A DNA stretch of 64,000 bases from DASQUK01 sp963813485 (GTDB lineage Bacteria; Actinomycetota; Acidimicrobiia; Acidimicrobiales; VFJN01). This document shows positions 23,029 to 33,453 of the stretch, one piece after another. A model generated the notes under the pieces. The model searched no databases and was not told the origin of the DNA. It was given only the letters and a program-made list of their open reading frames with translations. Position 1 is the first letter of the stretch, and every line of letters starts with the position of its first letter. A program made the position numbers and the translations under genes. Where the stretch lies: positions 30,188-94,187 of the forward strand of contig CAWEZE010000008.1 of assembly GCA_963813485.1 (NCBI GenBank), given 5' to 3'.

Positions 23029-23268
23029 GGACCTGAGCGGATAGGCACATCCTCTTGGCTCATGGTGGTCAGTGTTCCCCGGGAGCCGAGCCGTGGAGCT
23101 GGCCGTCGACCGCCAAATTCCCACGTAGGTTGCACGAACCGCACTATCCGCTCGGCTCCAAGTCCCCGGTAACGAGGTCTCGATCTTCGACGAGCTTCGA
23201 TCCCGCCGAACGCTCGCGGCCCGACGATGCCTGTCGCAATGACGTTGCATGATCCGCGGAATCGACCC

Positions 23269-25053
<1,785 letters not shown>

Positions 25054-25294
25054 AGGGGGCCGTCGAATGCTAGCGGCGCGTCGCGCGGGTCCCCGGGTGT
25101 GACAATCCGCCGGCGCCGCCGCTAGCCTGTCCCAGCCATTTGGGTAACCCAGACGCCGAGCTGGTAAGCGAGGCCGTGGCCCGAGCGGCCCGCCGCGTCA
25201 GGGTGACGGGCGGCACCGAAAGAGCGGGAAGTACAGTGACGCTCCCGCAAATACGAAGGTCCTCCGCGATTCTCCCAAGGGAGCAGATCCGTCC

Positions 25295-25573
25295 GTGGCG
25301 AACATCAAGAGCCAGATCAAGCGCAACCGCCAGAACCTCGTGCGCCACGAGCGCAACAAGGCCGTGCGCTCCGAGCTCAAGACCCGTGCCAGGGCGGCCG
25401 TCGACGCCGCCGAGGCCGGTGAGGACGACGCCGACGCGAAGCTGCGCGAGGCCGTCAAGCGCATCGACACGGCGGCCGCCAAGGGCGTGATCCACAAGAA
25501 CCAGGCGGCGCGGCGCAAGGCGCGCCTCCACGCCCGCGTCAACGAAGCGTCCGCCGAACCAGCGGAGGACTGA
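25295..25573 (+). CDS. rpsT: 30S ribosomal protein S20
   Basis: A 92-residue very basic protein beginning MANIKSQIKRNRQN, with RHERNKAVRSELKT and GVIHKNQAARRKARL, the signature parts of S20, which binds 16S rRNA. The tail is acidic (AEPAED). The start is GTG at 25295 with AAGGGAG upstream. It is alone on the plus strand between lepA and holA. TAGCCT at 25122-25127 could be its -10, leaving a leader of about 160 bases. Confidence 0.96.
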   Translation: MANIKSQIKRNRQNLVRHERNKAVRSELKTRARAAVDAAEAGEDDADAKLREAVKRIDTAAAKGVIHKNQAARRKARLHARVNEASAEPAED

Positions 25574-25609
25574 CACCGCTGCGCGGGCGAACCAGGCGGG
25601 CGACCGGGC

Positions 25610-26614
25610 CTAGCGCGTAAGGCGCGCCAACCGAGCGACCAGGACCTCGAGCACGAGATCCTCGGGCCACGCCTTGGCGCCTCGGAGGTCGAGGTCGGCG
25701 GCCGCCAGGAGGGAGATGGCGTCCACGATCCGATCGTGGCCCAACCGGCGCGCCTGCTGCATCGCCTTGCGGGCGGGGAACGTCGATCCCCGGAGGCCGA
25801 GGAGCTGTGCCGCGTCCCTCTCGTCCCGGACCGGCGCCCCGTCGAGCTGCAGCATGCGGGCGTAGTGCCCATGCAGGGTGGCCATCACCACCAAGGGATG
25901 ACGGCCGCCGCCGTCCAGCATGCGCCGCAGCTTGGCGAGGGCCGTGGCGATGTCGCCGCGATCCAGGGCGTCGGTGAGCTCCCACGGGGGGACCCCGCCG
26001 GCCTCGCCCAGGAACGGCTCGATGTCCTCGACCCCGAGCCGGGCGCCCTCGCCGAAGGCCCCCAGGAGCGTGGCGATCAGCCCGACCAGCCGCTGGGGGT
26101 CGTCGCCCAGCCAGCCCACGAGCCTGTCCGTGCCGGCCCGGTCGACCTGCAGTCGAGCGTCCTGCAGCTGCTCGTCGACCCATGCCGCGATCTTGCGGCC
26201 CGGGCTGGTGTCGACCTGCTCGCCTCCGTAGGCCTTCACCGCGTCCGTGAGCGAGCGGGGGACGCGGCCCTGCGCCCACACCAGCACCAGCGACGTTGTC
26301 GGCAGGGGGTCCGCGAGGTAGGCGACCAGCGGCGCCACCTGCTCGGCGCGGGTGAACACCTCGAGGTCGCGCCCCACGACGATCCGGCGGTCCGTCAGGA
26401 ACGGTGGGGTCTGGGCCGCCTGGACCAGGGGGGCGATGCTGGGCTCGGATCCGTCGCTGGGCTGGAACCGGTCACCGCCCATCTCATCCACGGCCAGGCC
26501 GGCGTCGAGATCCCCGAGGAGGCGGTGGATCAGCTCGCGGGTGCCGTCCCGCAGGATCACATCGTCGTCGCCCCGGACCAGGTACACCGGCGCGTCCGTG
26601 CGGACCGCCGTCAC
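25610..26614 (-). CDS. holA: DNA polymerase III delta subunit
   Basis: A 334-residue clamp-loader subunit that opens the sliding clamp during replication. It shows the delta pattern: VYLVRGDDDVILRDGTRELI, PPFLTDRRIVVGRDLE, LVLVWAQGRVPRSLTDAVKA, the central ELTDALDRGDIATALAKLRR, and the C-terminal ALAHR-like ARLARLTR. The GTG at 26614 overlaps the upstream stop as GTGA. holA next to comEC and rpsT is a common bacterial arrangement and supports the call. Confidence 0.92.
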   Translation of the reverse strand: MTAVRTDAPVYLVRGDDDVILRDGTRELIHRLLGDLDAGLAVDEMGGDRFQPSDGSEPSIAPLVQAAQTPPFLTDRRIVVGRDLEVFTRAEQVAPLVAYLADPLPTTSLVLVWAQGRVPRSLTDAVKAYGGEQVDTSPGRKIAAWVDEQLQDARLQVDRAGTDRLVGWLGDDPQRLVGLIATLLGAFGEGARLGVEDIEPFLGEAGGVPPWELTDALDRGDIATALAKLRRMLDGGGRHPLVVMATLHGHYARMLQLDGAPVRDERDAAQLLGLRGSTFPARKAMQQARRLGHDRIVDAISLLAAADLDLRGAKAWPEDLVLEVLVARLARLTR

Positions 26615-27213
26615 GACCGGTCCGCCTGCCCGCGTTGCGCCGCCAGCAGGGCGGCGACGGTTTCGACCACCCGCCGGGTGCGCCGAACGTCGTTGGTGCA
26701 CAGCAGCCGGCACCCCAAGGGGACGGCGACGGACTCGATCGCCAACGCCTCGTCCCGCGTCGACACCGCCGACGTATCGATCGCCAACGGCACCGGACGG
26801 TCCCCGACCACGGACCGTGCGTGATCGATGTCGCGGACGTCGTCGACCAGGAGCGACACGTTCGCGCCGGCGTCGGCCACCGCGCCGACGAGGTCAGCCG
26901 GCACCAGGACCAGCGCGGCCCCGGCCTCCGAGGCCGCCACCGCCGCCTCGAGCGACGACACCCGGGCCGCGATGGGCAGGCCGCCGGCGCGGGTGGCGGG
27001 ACCGACGAGCCGTGGTGGCAGCGACGTCACGGCGATGTCGGCACCCGCCTGGCCGGCGGCGCGGACCGTGGCGAGCACCTCGCTCTCCCGCCCGAACCGC
27101 GGGGCCGCGACCACCGCCCCCACCAGGGCCCGCCATCGCAGGTCGAACGTCTTGTCGCCCAGCGTCAGCGCCAGCTCGACCTGTGGTACCGGCGGCAGGG
27201 CGGACTCGATCAT
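26611..27213 (-). CDS. Dihydropteroate-synthase-like TIM-barrel protein
   Basis: A 200-residue protein starting MIESALPPVPQVELALTLGD. It resembles a shortened pterin-binding TIM barrel: LTLGDKTFDLRWRALVGAV at the place of the FolP N-terminus, alternating beta-alpha units (GADIAVTSLP, ALVLVPADLVG, VPLAIDTSAVS) and LCTNDVRRTRRVVETVAALL at the end. The pterin-binding Asn/Asp set is not obvious, so it may not be a working synthase. It is coupled to holA by GTGA and follows comEC by 10 bases. Function is unknown; the family likeness is moderate. Confidence 0.5.
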   Translation of the reverse strand: MIESALPPVPQVELALTLGDKTFDLRWRALVGAVVAAPRFGRESEVLATVRAAGQAGADIAVTSLPPRLVGPATRAGGLPIAARVSSLEAAVAASEAGAALVLVPADLVGAVADAGANVSLLVDDVRDIDHARSVVGDRPVPLAIDTSAVSTRDEALAIESVAVPLGCRLLCTNDVRRTRRVVETVAALLAAQRGQADRS

Positions 27214-27223
27214 CGTGGCGAAG

Positions 27224-29147
27224 CTATCGGCCGGGCAGCGGTGGCGCCCTGGCCGAATCCGGCGGCGCGGCCCGGAGCTCGATGCGGACATCGAGCCGCT
27301 CCGTCCCGCTCCCGCTCACCGTCAGACGAAGGCTGCCCACGTCGATCACCGTGCCCCTGGTGGGGACGGCCACCGAGCCCAGGCCGTCGACCCGGCGCGC
27401 CGCCGCCGAGGCCGAGCCCACGGGCCCGAGCACCACGACGCCCGGCCAACGTCGCCGGAGCGTGGCCGCAACCCCGGCCGCAGCCGGCGCCGCCGTCCGG
27501 AGCACGACGACGTCGAGGCGCGCCACGCCCCGGTCCCGCAACCCCGCCAGCACCGCCTCCTCGCGGGCGCGTCCGTCGACGATCAACGCGGCCGCTCCCC
27601 CGCCCTGCCACAGCTGCGCACCGGGGCCCACGGCTTCCCCGTCGATGAGGCTCGGCCCGCCGCTGGCGGCCGCGGCGTGCACGAGGACGGCAACCGCGAC
27701 CAGCCCTGCGGCCCCGCGCGTAACGCTCCCACGCCGGCTCCAGCGGCGCCCGGCTGGCGGGCCGGCGTCACCCTCCGGGTCCGGGGGCGCCCACGCCCGG
27801 GCGGCGACCGCCGCCGCGGCGGCGCCGGCCAGGAGCGCCACGTGTCCCGCCCGCAGTTGGCCCAGGGGCCAGCGGGCGGCGGCGGTGGCGACGCCGTCGA
27901 TCCAGGCCACGAGAGCACGTGTCGGGAGGTGCACGACCGTGGCCACCGCAGGCCCGCCCAGCCCGGCGACCACTCCGCCGGTGAGCCCCCAGACCATGAC
28001 CGGCCCAGCGGCCGGCAGCGCCAGGAGGTTGGCCGGCAGCGAGGCCACCGGAACGGCGTCGAACGCGGCCACCAGGAGCGGGGCCACCGCCAACTGCGCG
28101 GCCAGGGTGACCGACACGGGGGCGGCCAGCCAACGCGGTCCCGGGAGCGCCGGCTCGAGCCGCGCCGCGCCCACCACGATCCCGGCGGCGCCCGCGACCG
28201 ACAGCTGGAAACCCAGGGACGTCGCCAGCAGCGGGTCGACCAGAAGGATGCCACTGACGCCCAGTGCCAGGACCCGCACGGTCGAGGCAGGCCGGCCCAG
28301 GGCGGTGCCGGTGGCGGCCACAGCCGCCATAGCGGTGGCGCGGAGCACGGAGGGCTCGAACCGCGTCACGAGCGCGAAGCCGGCCAGCACGGCCAGCGTG
28401 ATCACCAGCCGAGGACCGAACCGGAGCCGCGACAGCGCCGGGCGCCACCAGCACCATCACGAATGCCACGTTCTGACCCGACACTGCGAGGATGTGGGTC
28501 AGCCCCGCGGCCCGGAAGGCGTCGGTCATGTCGGCGGGCTGGTCACGATCGTCTCCCAGGGTCAGCCCCGCCAGCAGGCTGGCGTGACGGTCGGACAGGA
28601 CATCTGCGCCCCGCGCCAGGGTGCGGCGCAGACCGTTGGCCACACGGGTGACGCCGCCGCCGGGCCGCCAGCCCACCACGGCGTCGACCTCCAGCCGCCC
28701 CGCCAGGTGCCGGTAGCGCAGGGCCGACTCCGTCGGCCCCGGGGGGCGGACCTCGCCGACGATCAGCACCCGCTCCCCGGCCAGCCGGTCGTCGAGCGCC
28801 GCTGCAGGCGCCAGCCGCGCGTGCGCTCGAAGCCGGCGTCCATCGAGCCGGACGTCGACGCCGACCCCACCCCACCCGTCCGGAACCGGGTCCGACACCA
28901 GGGTCACCTCGGCCGTGACCGGCCCGGTGCCAAGCGGTGCCTCCAGCCCGGCGAGCGACCGCTGTCCCAGCGAGGCGGCCAGCAGTGCGGCGCCGACGCA
29001 CACCACCCCCGGCCGGCGGGTTGCCAGGCCCAGCGCCAGCATCGCCGCCGCCAGGGTCAGCGGCACCCGCGCCACGTGGCCGTCCGCCGCGGCGAGCGAC
29101 CCGGCAAACGTCGCCATGGCGAGGGCAACCGCCCAGCGATCGTCCAC
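27224..29147 (-). CDS. comEC: ComEC-like DNA-uptake channel protein, one apparent frame shift
   Basis: ComEC forms the membrane channel for DNA entry in natural transformation. The N-terminal part has membrane helices, an OB-like domain (TAEVTLVSDPVPDGWGGVG) and the competence signature LTHILAVSGQNVAFVM. Translation then shifts: the next segment (ALSRLRFGPRLVITLAV) is one frame over. One extra base near 28435-28445 explains it. The C-terminal metallo-beta-lactamase-like domain lacks HxHxDH; the aligned position reads VVLRTAAPAAAG, so it has no metal site. It follows comEA by 9 bases. Confidence 0.82.
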
Positions 29148-29156
29148 GGACGTGCC

Positions 29157-29931
29157 TCACACCGAGACGAGATCGCGTAGCAGCTCGAGCTTGGCCTCGC
29201 CGATGCCGCGCACGTCGAGCAGCTGGTCGACCGACGTGAAGGGCCCGTTCTGGTCGCGGTGGGCGATGATCGCCGCCGCCGTCGCCGGGCCCACGCCCGG
29301 CAGCGTGTCGAGCTGCTCGGCCGTGGCGGTGTTGAGATCGACGAGGGCGCCCGGGACCGAGCCCGCGGGACCGGCGACACCGCCCGCGACGCCGGCCCCA
29401 CCCGGGACCCCGGCGCCGGCTGCCACCGGCGGCTGCTCACCGGGCTCCGGCACGTAGACCTGTTGCCCATCCACCAGGGGCGCCGCCAGGTTGATGCGGG
29501 GCAGGTCGGCGCCGGGGAGCGCCCCGCCGGCGGCGTCGAGGGCATCGATCACCCGGCTGCCTGGAGGCAGGCGTCGCACCCCGGGAGACACGACGGCGCC
29601 CGCCACATGGACGACCACGTCGGTGGCCGCGGCGGTAGTGGTGCTCGCGGTGGCCGCGTTGCCGCCGCCGTCACCGCCGGCGGTGTCGGACGGCCCGTCG
29701 CCACCGCCGTTCCCGGCCGCCGAGGGCTGCGCGAACGGCAGGCGCATCTCGGCCGGCGGCGGTGGTGGTGCCAGCAGCCGCCAGCCGACCACGCCGATGC
29801 AGGCAAGGGCGACGGCACCCAAGCAGCAGGCGCCGGGCGGAGACGTCGAACGACTCGGCCAATCCGGCCAACTGCTCGCGCCAGGTGCGCGCGGGCAGGG
29901 GCCGCGGTAGCTCGGGAGAGGGGACGGACAT
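29157..29931 (-). CDS. comEA: ComEA-like DNA receptor, one apparent frame shift
   Basis: ComEA binds incoming DNA outside the membrane. The protein starts MSVPSPELPRPLPARTWREQ at 29931. Near 29820 (CTTGGGTGCC) an extra base moves the frame, after which a membrane helix (GAVALACIGVVGWRLLA) appears, then a Gly/Thr-rich spacer. An SLBB-like domain (VVHVAGAVVSPGVRRLPPGS) and a C-terminal helix-hairpin-helix (LVDLNTATAEQLDTLPGVGP; FTSVDQLLDVRGIGEAKLE) follow. An open frame without shift runs back to 30038 but has no sensible N-terminus. It is the first gene of the comEA-comEC pair. Confidence 0.83.
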
Positions 29932-30110
29932 GGCAACCCTCCGGGCGCGCTGTGACGTCGGGAGGGGAAGTCCGGAGCCCGCAGATTAGCCCGGACTGCG
30001 TGGCGGCTGGACCTAGCGGGGCGGGCGAGGCAATGCATGTCCGCCGGAGACTCTCGGGGGCACTACGGCTCGGGGTCCGGTCCCCATTGCCCCGAAGTCC
30101 CCCCGCGTCC

Positions 30111-30434
30111 CTAGGCCCCGGGTTCACCGCCCTCGATGGGTGCCCGGCGGGCGCGCCATTCGGCCTCGATCTCGAACGGGATCCGCCGGTACGCGGCCTT
30201 GTGCCGGTATCCCCGTGCCCGCCAGCCCAGGTACGCGCCCAGGTAACGCCGCAGGAACCCGATGACGCCGTAACGGCGCCATTGGCGGACGTGTTCGAGC
30301 TCGTGGCGCAGCAGCCGGGCGTCCCCCACCCCCTGGGGGCGCATGAGGATCAAGGGCCCCAACGTGGTCGCCGACGCCCCCGGCGCCGCGGGACCGACCA
30401 GCAACCAGTAGCCGTCGTGGCGCTCGAGCCGCAC
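30111..30434 (-). CDS. Small HExxH-motif protein
   Basis: A 107-residue basic protein with LLRHELEHVRQWRRYGVIGF: the HELEH fits the zinc-metalloprotease HExxH motif, and the following helix with YLGAYLGWRARGYRHKAAYR may touch the membrane. The usual third ligand could be the Glu in PFEIEAEWRARR. It looks like a minimal DUF-type protease, such as small DUF4157-like proteins. The GTG start at 30434 has no clear ribosome-binding site. It stands alone between comEA and the thioredoxin gene. Confidence 0.6.
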   Translation of the reverse strand: MRLERHDGYWLLVGPAAPGASATTLGPLILMRPQGVGDARLLRHELEHVRQWRRYGVIGFLRRYLGAYLGWRARGYRHKAAYRRIPFEIEAEWRARRAPIEGGEPGA

Positions 30435-30473
30435 GTCGCCGAACCTCGGGCCCGATGCTCGCCTACCCGCCGA

Positions 30474-31193
30474 TCAGAACAGTTGGGCGGTCAGGCGCTT
30501 CCGGTAGTCGGCCGTGCGGGGGTCGTCGCTGCCCAGCACCTCGAGCAGATCGACGTAGCGCTGCCGGGCGTCCGCATCGGCCTTCACCTGGTCGAGCAGC
30601 GCCTCCAGCTCCGTGGTGATCTCGTCGGTCGACGCCTCGTCGCCGCCGGTGCGCACCAGCGCCGCCACCCGCCGGGTCTCGGCCGTCTCGGGGATCCGCT
30701 CGAGCAGCGCGAGGGCCTCGTCGACGTCGCCGTCATCCCGCCGGTCCGCCAACAGCTCCGCCAGCGCCACGATGGCATCGGCATGGTCGGGCTGACGCTC
30801 GAGCGCCTGCCGCAGCGACTCCTCGTCGCCGGCTGCCACGAGGTTTTCGACCTCTTCCTCGGCCTCGCTGGGAAGCAACCGGTCCACGAACTCGCGCACC
30901 GCGGGCTCGCCCTGGGCACCGATGAAGCCGTCGACCACCTTCCCGCCGGACACTGCGTACACCGCCGGGATGCCCTGCACCCGGAACGCAGCCGACACCT
31001 GCGGGTTCTCGTCGACGTTGACCTTGGCCAGCACGACCTTGCCCGCTTGCTCGTCGACCACCTGCTCGATGATCGGCCCGAGCTGGTGGCAGGGCCCGCA
31101 CCAGGGCGCCCACAGGTCGACCACGACGGGCGTGGTCTGGGAGCGGTCGAGGACCTCGGTCTGGAACGTGGTATCGGTGACGTCGATGGTCAT
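30474..31193 (-). CDS. Thioredoxin with C-terminal TPR-like helical domain (CnoX/YbbN type)
   Basis: The 239-residue protein begins MTIDVTDTTFQTEVLDRSQ and has a thioredoxin domain with WAPWCGPCHQLGP (active-site WCGPC) and the cis-proline stretch VQGIPAVYAV. A helical C-terminal half (DEESLRQALERQPDHADAIV) follows, like the TPR part of YbbN/CnoX. Those proteins act as chaperone-redox factors that protect proteins from oxidation. With an intact CGPC it should also be redox-active. It is divergent from the family B repeat and the phosphotransferase gene. Confidence 0.88.
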   Translation of the reverse strand: MTIDVTDTTFQTEVLDRSQTTPVVVDLWAPWCGPCHQLGPIIEQVVDEQAGKVVLAKVNVDENPQVSAAFRVQGIPAVYAVSGGKVVDGFIGAQGEPAVREFVDRLLPSEAEEEVENLVAAGDEESLRQALERQPDHADAIVALAELLADRRDDGDVDEALALLERIPETAETRRVAALVRTGGDEASTDEITTELEALLDQVKADADARQRYVDLLEVLGSDDPRTADYRKRLTAQLF

Positions 31194-31288
31194 CGCCAGC
31201 CAGGCTATCGACAGGGGTGGCCGGTCCCGACAGGCGGCGGGTAGGCAACGGCCCGGTCGCGCCGAGGTGCCACTACGGTGAACCAACC

Positions 31289-31473
31289 ATGACCGTGCAT
31301 CCTCGGGGGCTACGCCCCCGTGCCCCATCGTCGCCCGGTCGCCCTGGCGCTCACACGGTCGACCGGTCACGAGCTGCGCTCATGACCGTTCATCCTCGGG
31401 GGCTACGCCCCCGTGCCCCATCGTCGCCCGGCTCGCTGGCGCTCACACGGTCGACCGGTCACGAGCTGCGCTC
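31289..31473 (+). repeat. Family B repeat, two tandem units before a start codon
   Basis: Two units, 31289-31381 (93 nt) and 31382-31473 (92 nt), run head to tail and end exactly at the ATG of the next gene. Each starts ATGACCGT, then CATCCTCGGGGGCTACGCCC containing the hairpin GGGGGC-TAC-GCCCCC, then CCATCGTCGCCCGG, CGGTCGACCG (a 10-base palindrome) and the stem GAGC-TGC-GCTC abutting the next ATG. The open frame of unit 2 is 31 codons and stops in ATGA with the gene start. Unit 1 has one extra base, which makes it in frame with unit 2. Confidence 0.85.
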
Positions 31474-32526
31474 ATGACCGACACGTCCGCGATCGAGACC
31501 AGCGAAGTGCCCGAGGGCATCGACGCCGACGGGGTCACCGGCTGGTTCGAGGCCCACGCGCCCGGCGTCGAGCCGCCGCTGCGGTTCTCGCTCATCGCCG
31601 GGGGTCGCTCCAACCTCACCTACCGCGTGACCGACGCCGGCGGGCAGTCGTGGGTCCTGCGCCGCCCGCCGCTGGGCCACGTGCTGGCCACTGCCCACGA
31701 CATGGGGCGGGAGCACCGCATCATCTCGGCCCTGGCGCCCACCGACGTGCCCGTGGCGCCGGTCATCGGCCTGTGCACCGACGAGGACGTCAACGGGGCG
31801 CCGTTCTACGTCATGGGCTTCGTGGATGGCCTGATCGTTCGCGATCGCGCGTCGGCCGAGCAGCTCGGCGTCGATCAGCGCCGGAACGCCGCCCGCCAGC
31901 TCGCCGAGGTGCTGGCGAGCATCCACGCCGTCGACCCCGATGCCGTCGGCCTCGGCGAACTGGGCCGCCGCGAGGGCTACATCGAGCGCCAGCTGCGCCG
32001 CTGGTACGGCCAGTGGCAGAGCTCGAAGACCCGGGAGCTCGGCGTCGTCGACGAGGTGCACGATGCGCTTGCCACTCGAGTCCCCGAGCAGGGCGCGGCC
32101 ACGATCGTCCACGGCGATTACCGGCTCGACAACTGCCTGCTCGAGCCCGACGGCACCATCGCCGCCGTGCTCGACTGGGAGCTCTGCACGCTCGGCGATC
32201 CGCTGGCCGACGTGGGCCTGCTGCTCGTGTACTGGACCGAGCCCGGCGACGCGCACCCGGCCCTGCTGGACGCGGCCACGCTGGCTGAGGGCTTCGTCAC
32301 GCGCGCGGAGCTGATGGACATCTACGCGGCCGCCTCGGGCCGCGACGTGAGCCACGTCGACTACTACGTGGCGTTCGGCTACTGGAAGCTCGCCTGCATC
32401 CTCGAGGGCGTCTATGCCCGCTACCGGGACGGGGCGATGGGCGCGGCCTCGGGTTTCGAGGGCTTCGCCCACCAGGTCGAGCTCCTGGCCGAGGCCGCCC
32501 GTGCCGCCCTCGGACGGCTGGACTAG
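31474..32526 (+). CDS. APH-like phosphotransferase family protein
   Basis: A 350-residue aminoglycoside-phosphotransferase/choline-kinase-fold protein of the type found with acyl-CoA dehydrogenases. It has the N-lobe FSLIAGGRSNLTYRV, catalytic IVHGDYRLDNCLLEPDGT (HGD-x4-N) and LDWELCTLGDPLADVG (metal-binding Asp). The likely substrate is a small hydroxylated metabolite rather than an antibiotic; related proteins phosphorylate hydroxyacyl-CoA. The ATG overlaps the stop of the family B unit. It heads a plus-strand run with PAC2 and an F420 oxidoreductase. Confidence 0.85.
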   Translation: MTDTSAIETSEVPEGIDADGVTGWFEAHAPGVEPPLRFSLIAGGRSNLTYRVTDAGGQSWVLRRPPLGHVLATAHDMGREHRIISALAPTDVPVAPVIGLCTDEDVNGAPFYVMGFVDGLIVRDRASAEQLGVDQRRNAARQLAEVLASIHAVDPDAVGLGELGRREGYIERQLRRWYGQWQSSKTRELGVVDEVHDALATRVPEQGAATIVHGDYRLDNCLLEPDGTIAAVLDWELCTLGDPLADVGLLLVYWTEPGDAHPALLDAATLAEGFVTRAELMDIYAAASGRDVSHVDYYVAFGYWKLACILEGVYARYRDGAMGAASGFEGFAHQVELLAEAARAALGRLD

Positions 32527-32547
32527 GCGAGGCGAGGGACCCCCGTC

Positions 32548-33423
32548 GTGCCGCTGTACGAGCTGATCGAGCAACCGGACCTCGAGGATCCCGTCCTCGT
32601 GCTGGCGGTCGAGGGCTGGATCGACGCCGGGCTGGCCGCGATCACCGCCGCCGAGGTGCTGTCCGACCAGCTGGACACGATCACGGTCGCCCGGTTCTCC
32701 ACCGACGACCTACTCGACTACCGGGCCCGGCGCCCCATCGCCCACCTCGAGAACGGGGTGCTGCGCGGGCTGACCTGGCCTTCCCTCGAACTGCGTGCGG
32801 CCACCGACCTCGAGGGCAAGGAGCTCCTGCTGCTGGTGGGCGCCGAGCCCGACCGGCTCTGGCAGCAGTTCACCGACGAGGTGGTGGGCCTGGCGCTCGA
32901 CTTCGGCGCCCGCATGTGCGTCGGGCTGGGTGCCTATCCCTTCGCCGCCCCCCACACCCGCCCGCCGCGGGTTGCGTGCACCGCCTCGACCCCGAGCCTG
33001 GCCGACGGCGGGTTCCTGCGGGCGTCGCTCGACTTCCCCGGTGGGATCCAGGCCGCCGTCGAGCAGGGCTGCCACGGCCGGGGCATCGGGTCGGTGGGAC
33101 TTTGGGCGCAGATCCCCCACTACCTGCCGCCCGCCATGCTGTTCCCCGCAGGCAGCGTCGCGCTCATCGAGGCGCTGGCCCGGATCGGGGAGCTGTCGCT
33201 GCCGTTCGGAGACCTGCCGGGACGGTCTGAGGCCACCCGGAACCGGCTGGACGAGCTCATCGCCCAGAACCCCGAGCACGTCGCCATGCTCCGCCAGCTC
33301 GAGACGGCATACGAGGAAGCCGAGGCGCCGCAGTCGTTCGCTCCCGAGGACCTGCCGACGGGCGACGAGCTGGTGGCCGAGCTCGAGCAGTTCCTGCGCG
33401 ACCAACGCGGCGGCGAGGCCTGA
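32548..33423 (+). CDS. PAC2-family protein
   Basis: A 291-residue protein of the PAC2 (proteasome assembly chaperone 2) family, common in actinobacteria. Typical parts are PVLVLAVEGWIDAGLAAITA, DYRARRPIAHLENGVLRGLT, LLLLVGAEPDRLWQQFTDE and GLGAYPFAAPHTRPPRV. The C-terminus is acidic and helical. Its bacterial function is not settled. The start is GTG at 32548, 22 bases after the phosphotransferase stop, with GGCGAGGGA upstream. Confidence 0.88.
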   Translation: MPLYELIEQPDLEDPVLVLAVEGWIDAGLAAITAAEVLSDQLDTITVARFSTDDLLDYRARRPIAHLENGVLRGLTWPSLELRAATDLEGKELLLLVGAEPDRLWQQFTDEVVGLALDFGARMCVGLGAYPFAAPHTRPPRVACTASTPSLADGGFLRASLDFPGGIQAAVEQGCHGRGIGSVGLWAQIPHYLPPAMLFPAGSVALIEALARIGELSLPFGDLPGRSEATRNRLDELIAQNPEHVAMLRQLETAYEEAEAPQSFAPEDLPTGDELVAELEQFLRDQRGGEA

Positions 33424-33453
33424 CGGCGGGCGCCGAAGCTACCGTCACCGCCC

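Noticed and set aside
26352..29180. A 942-codon plus-strand open frame
   Set aside because: Antisense to holA, the pterin-synthase-like gene and comEC; composition is Arg/Pro/Ser/Thr only.
31289..31473. CRISPR or satellite array
   Set aside because: Only two adjoining 92/93-nt units with no spacers, each ending at a start codon, and no cas genes nearby.
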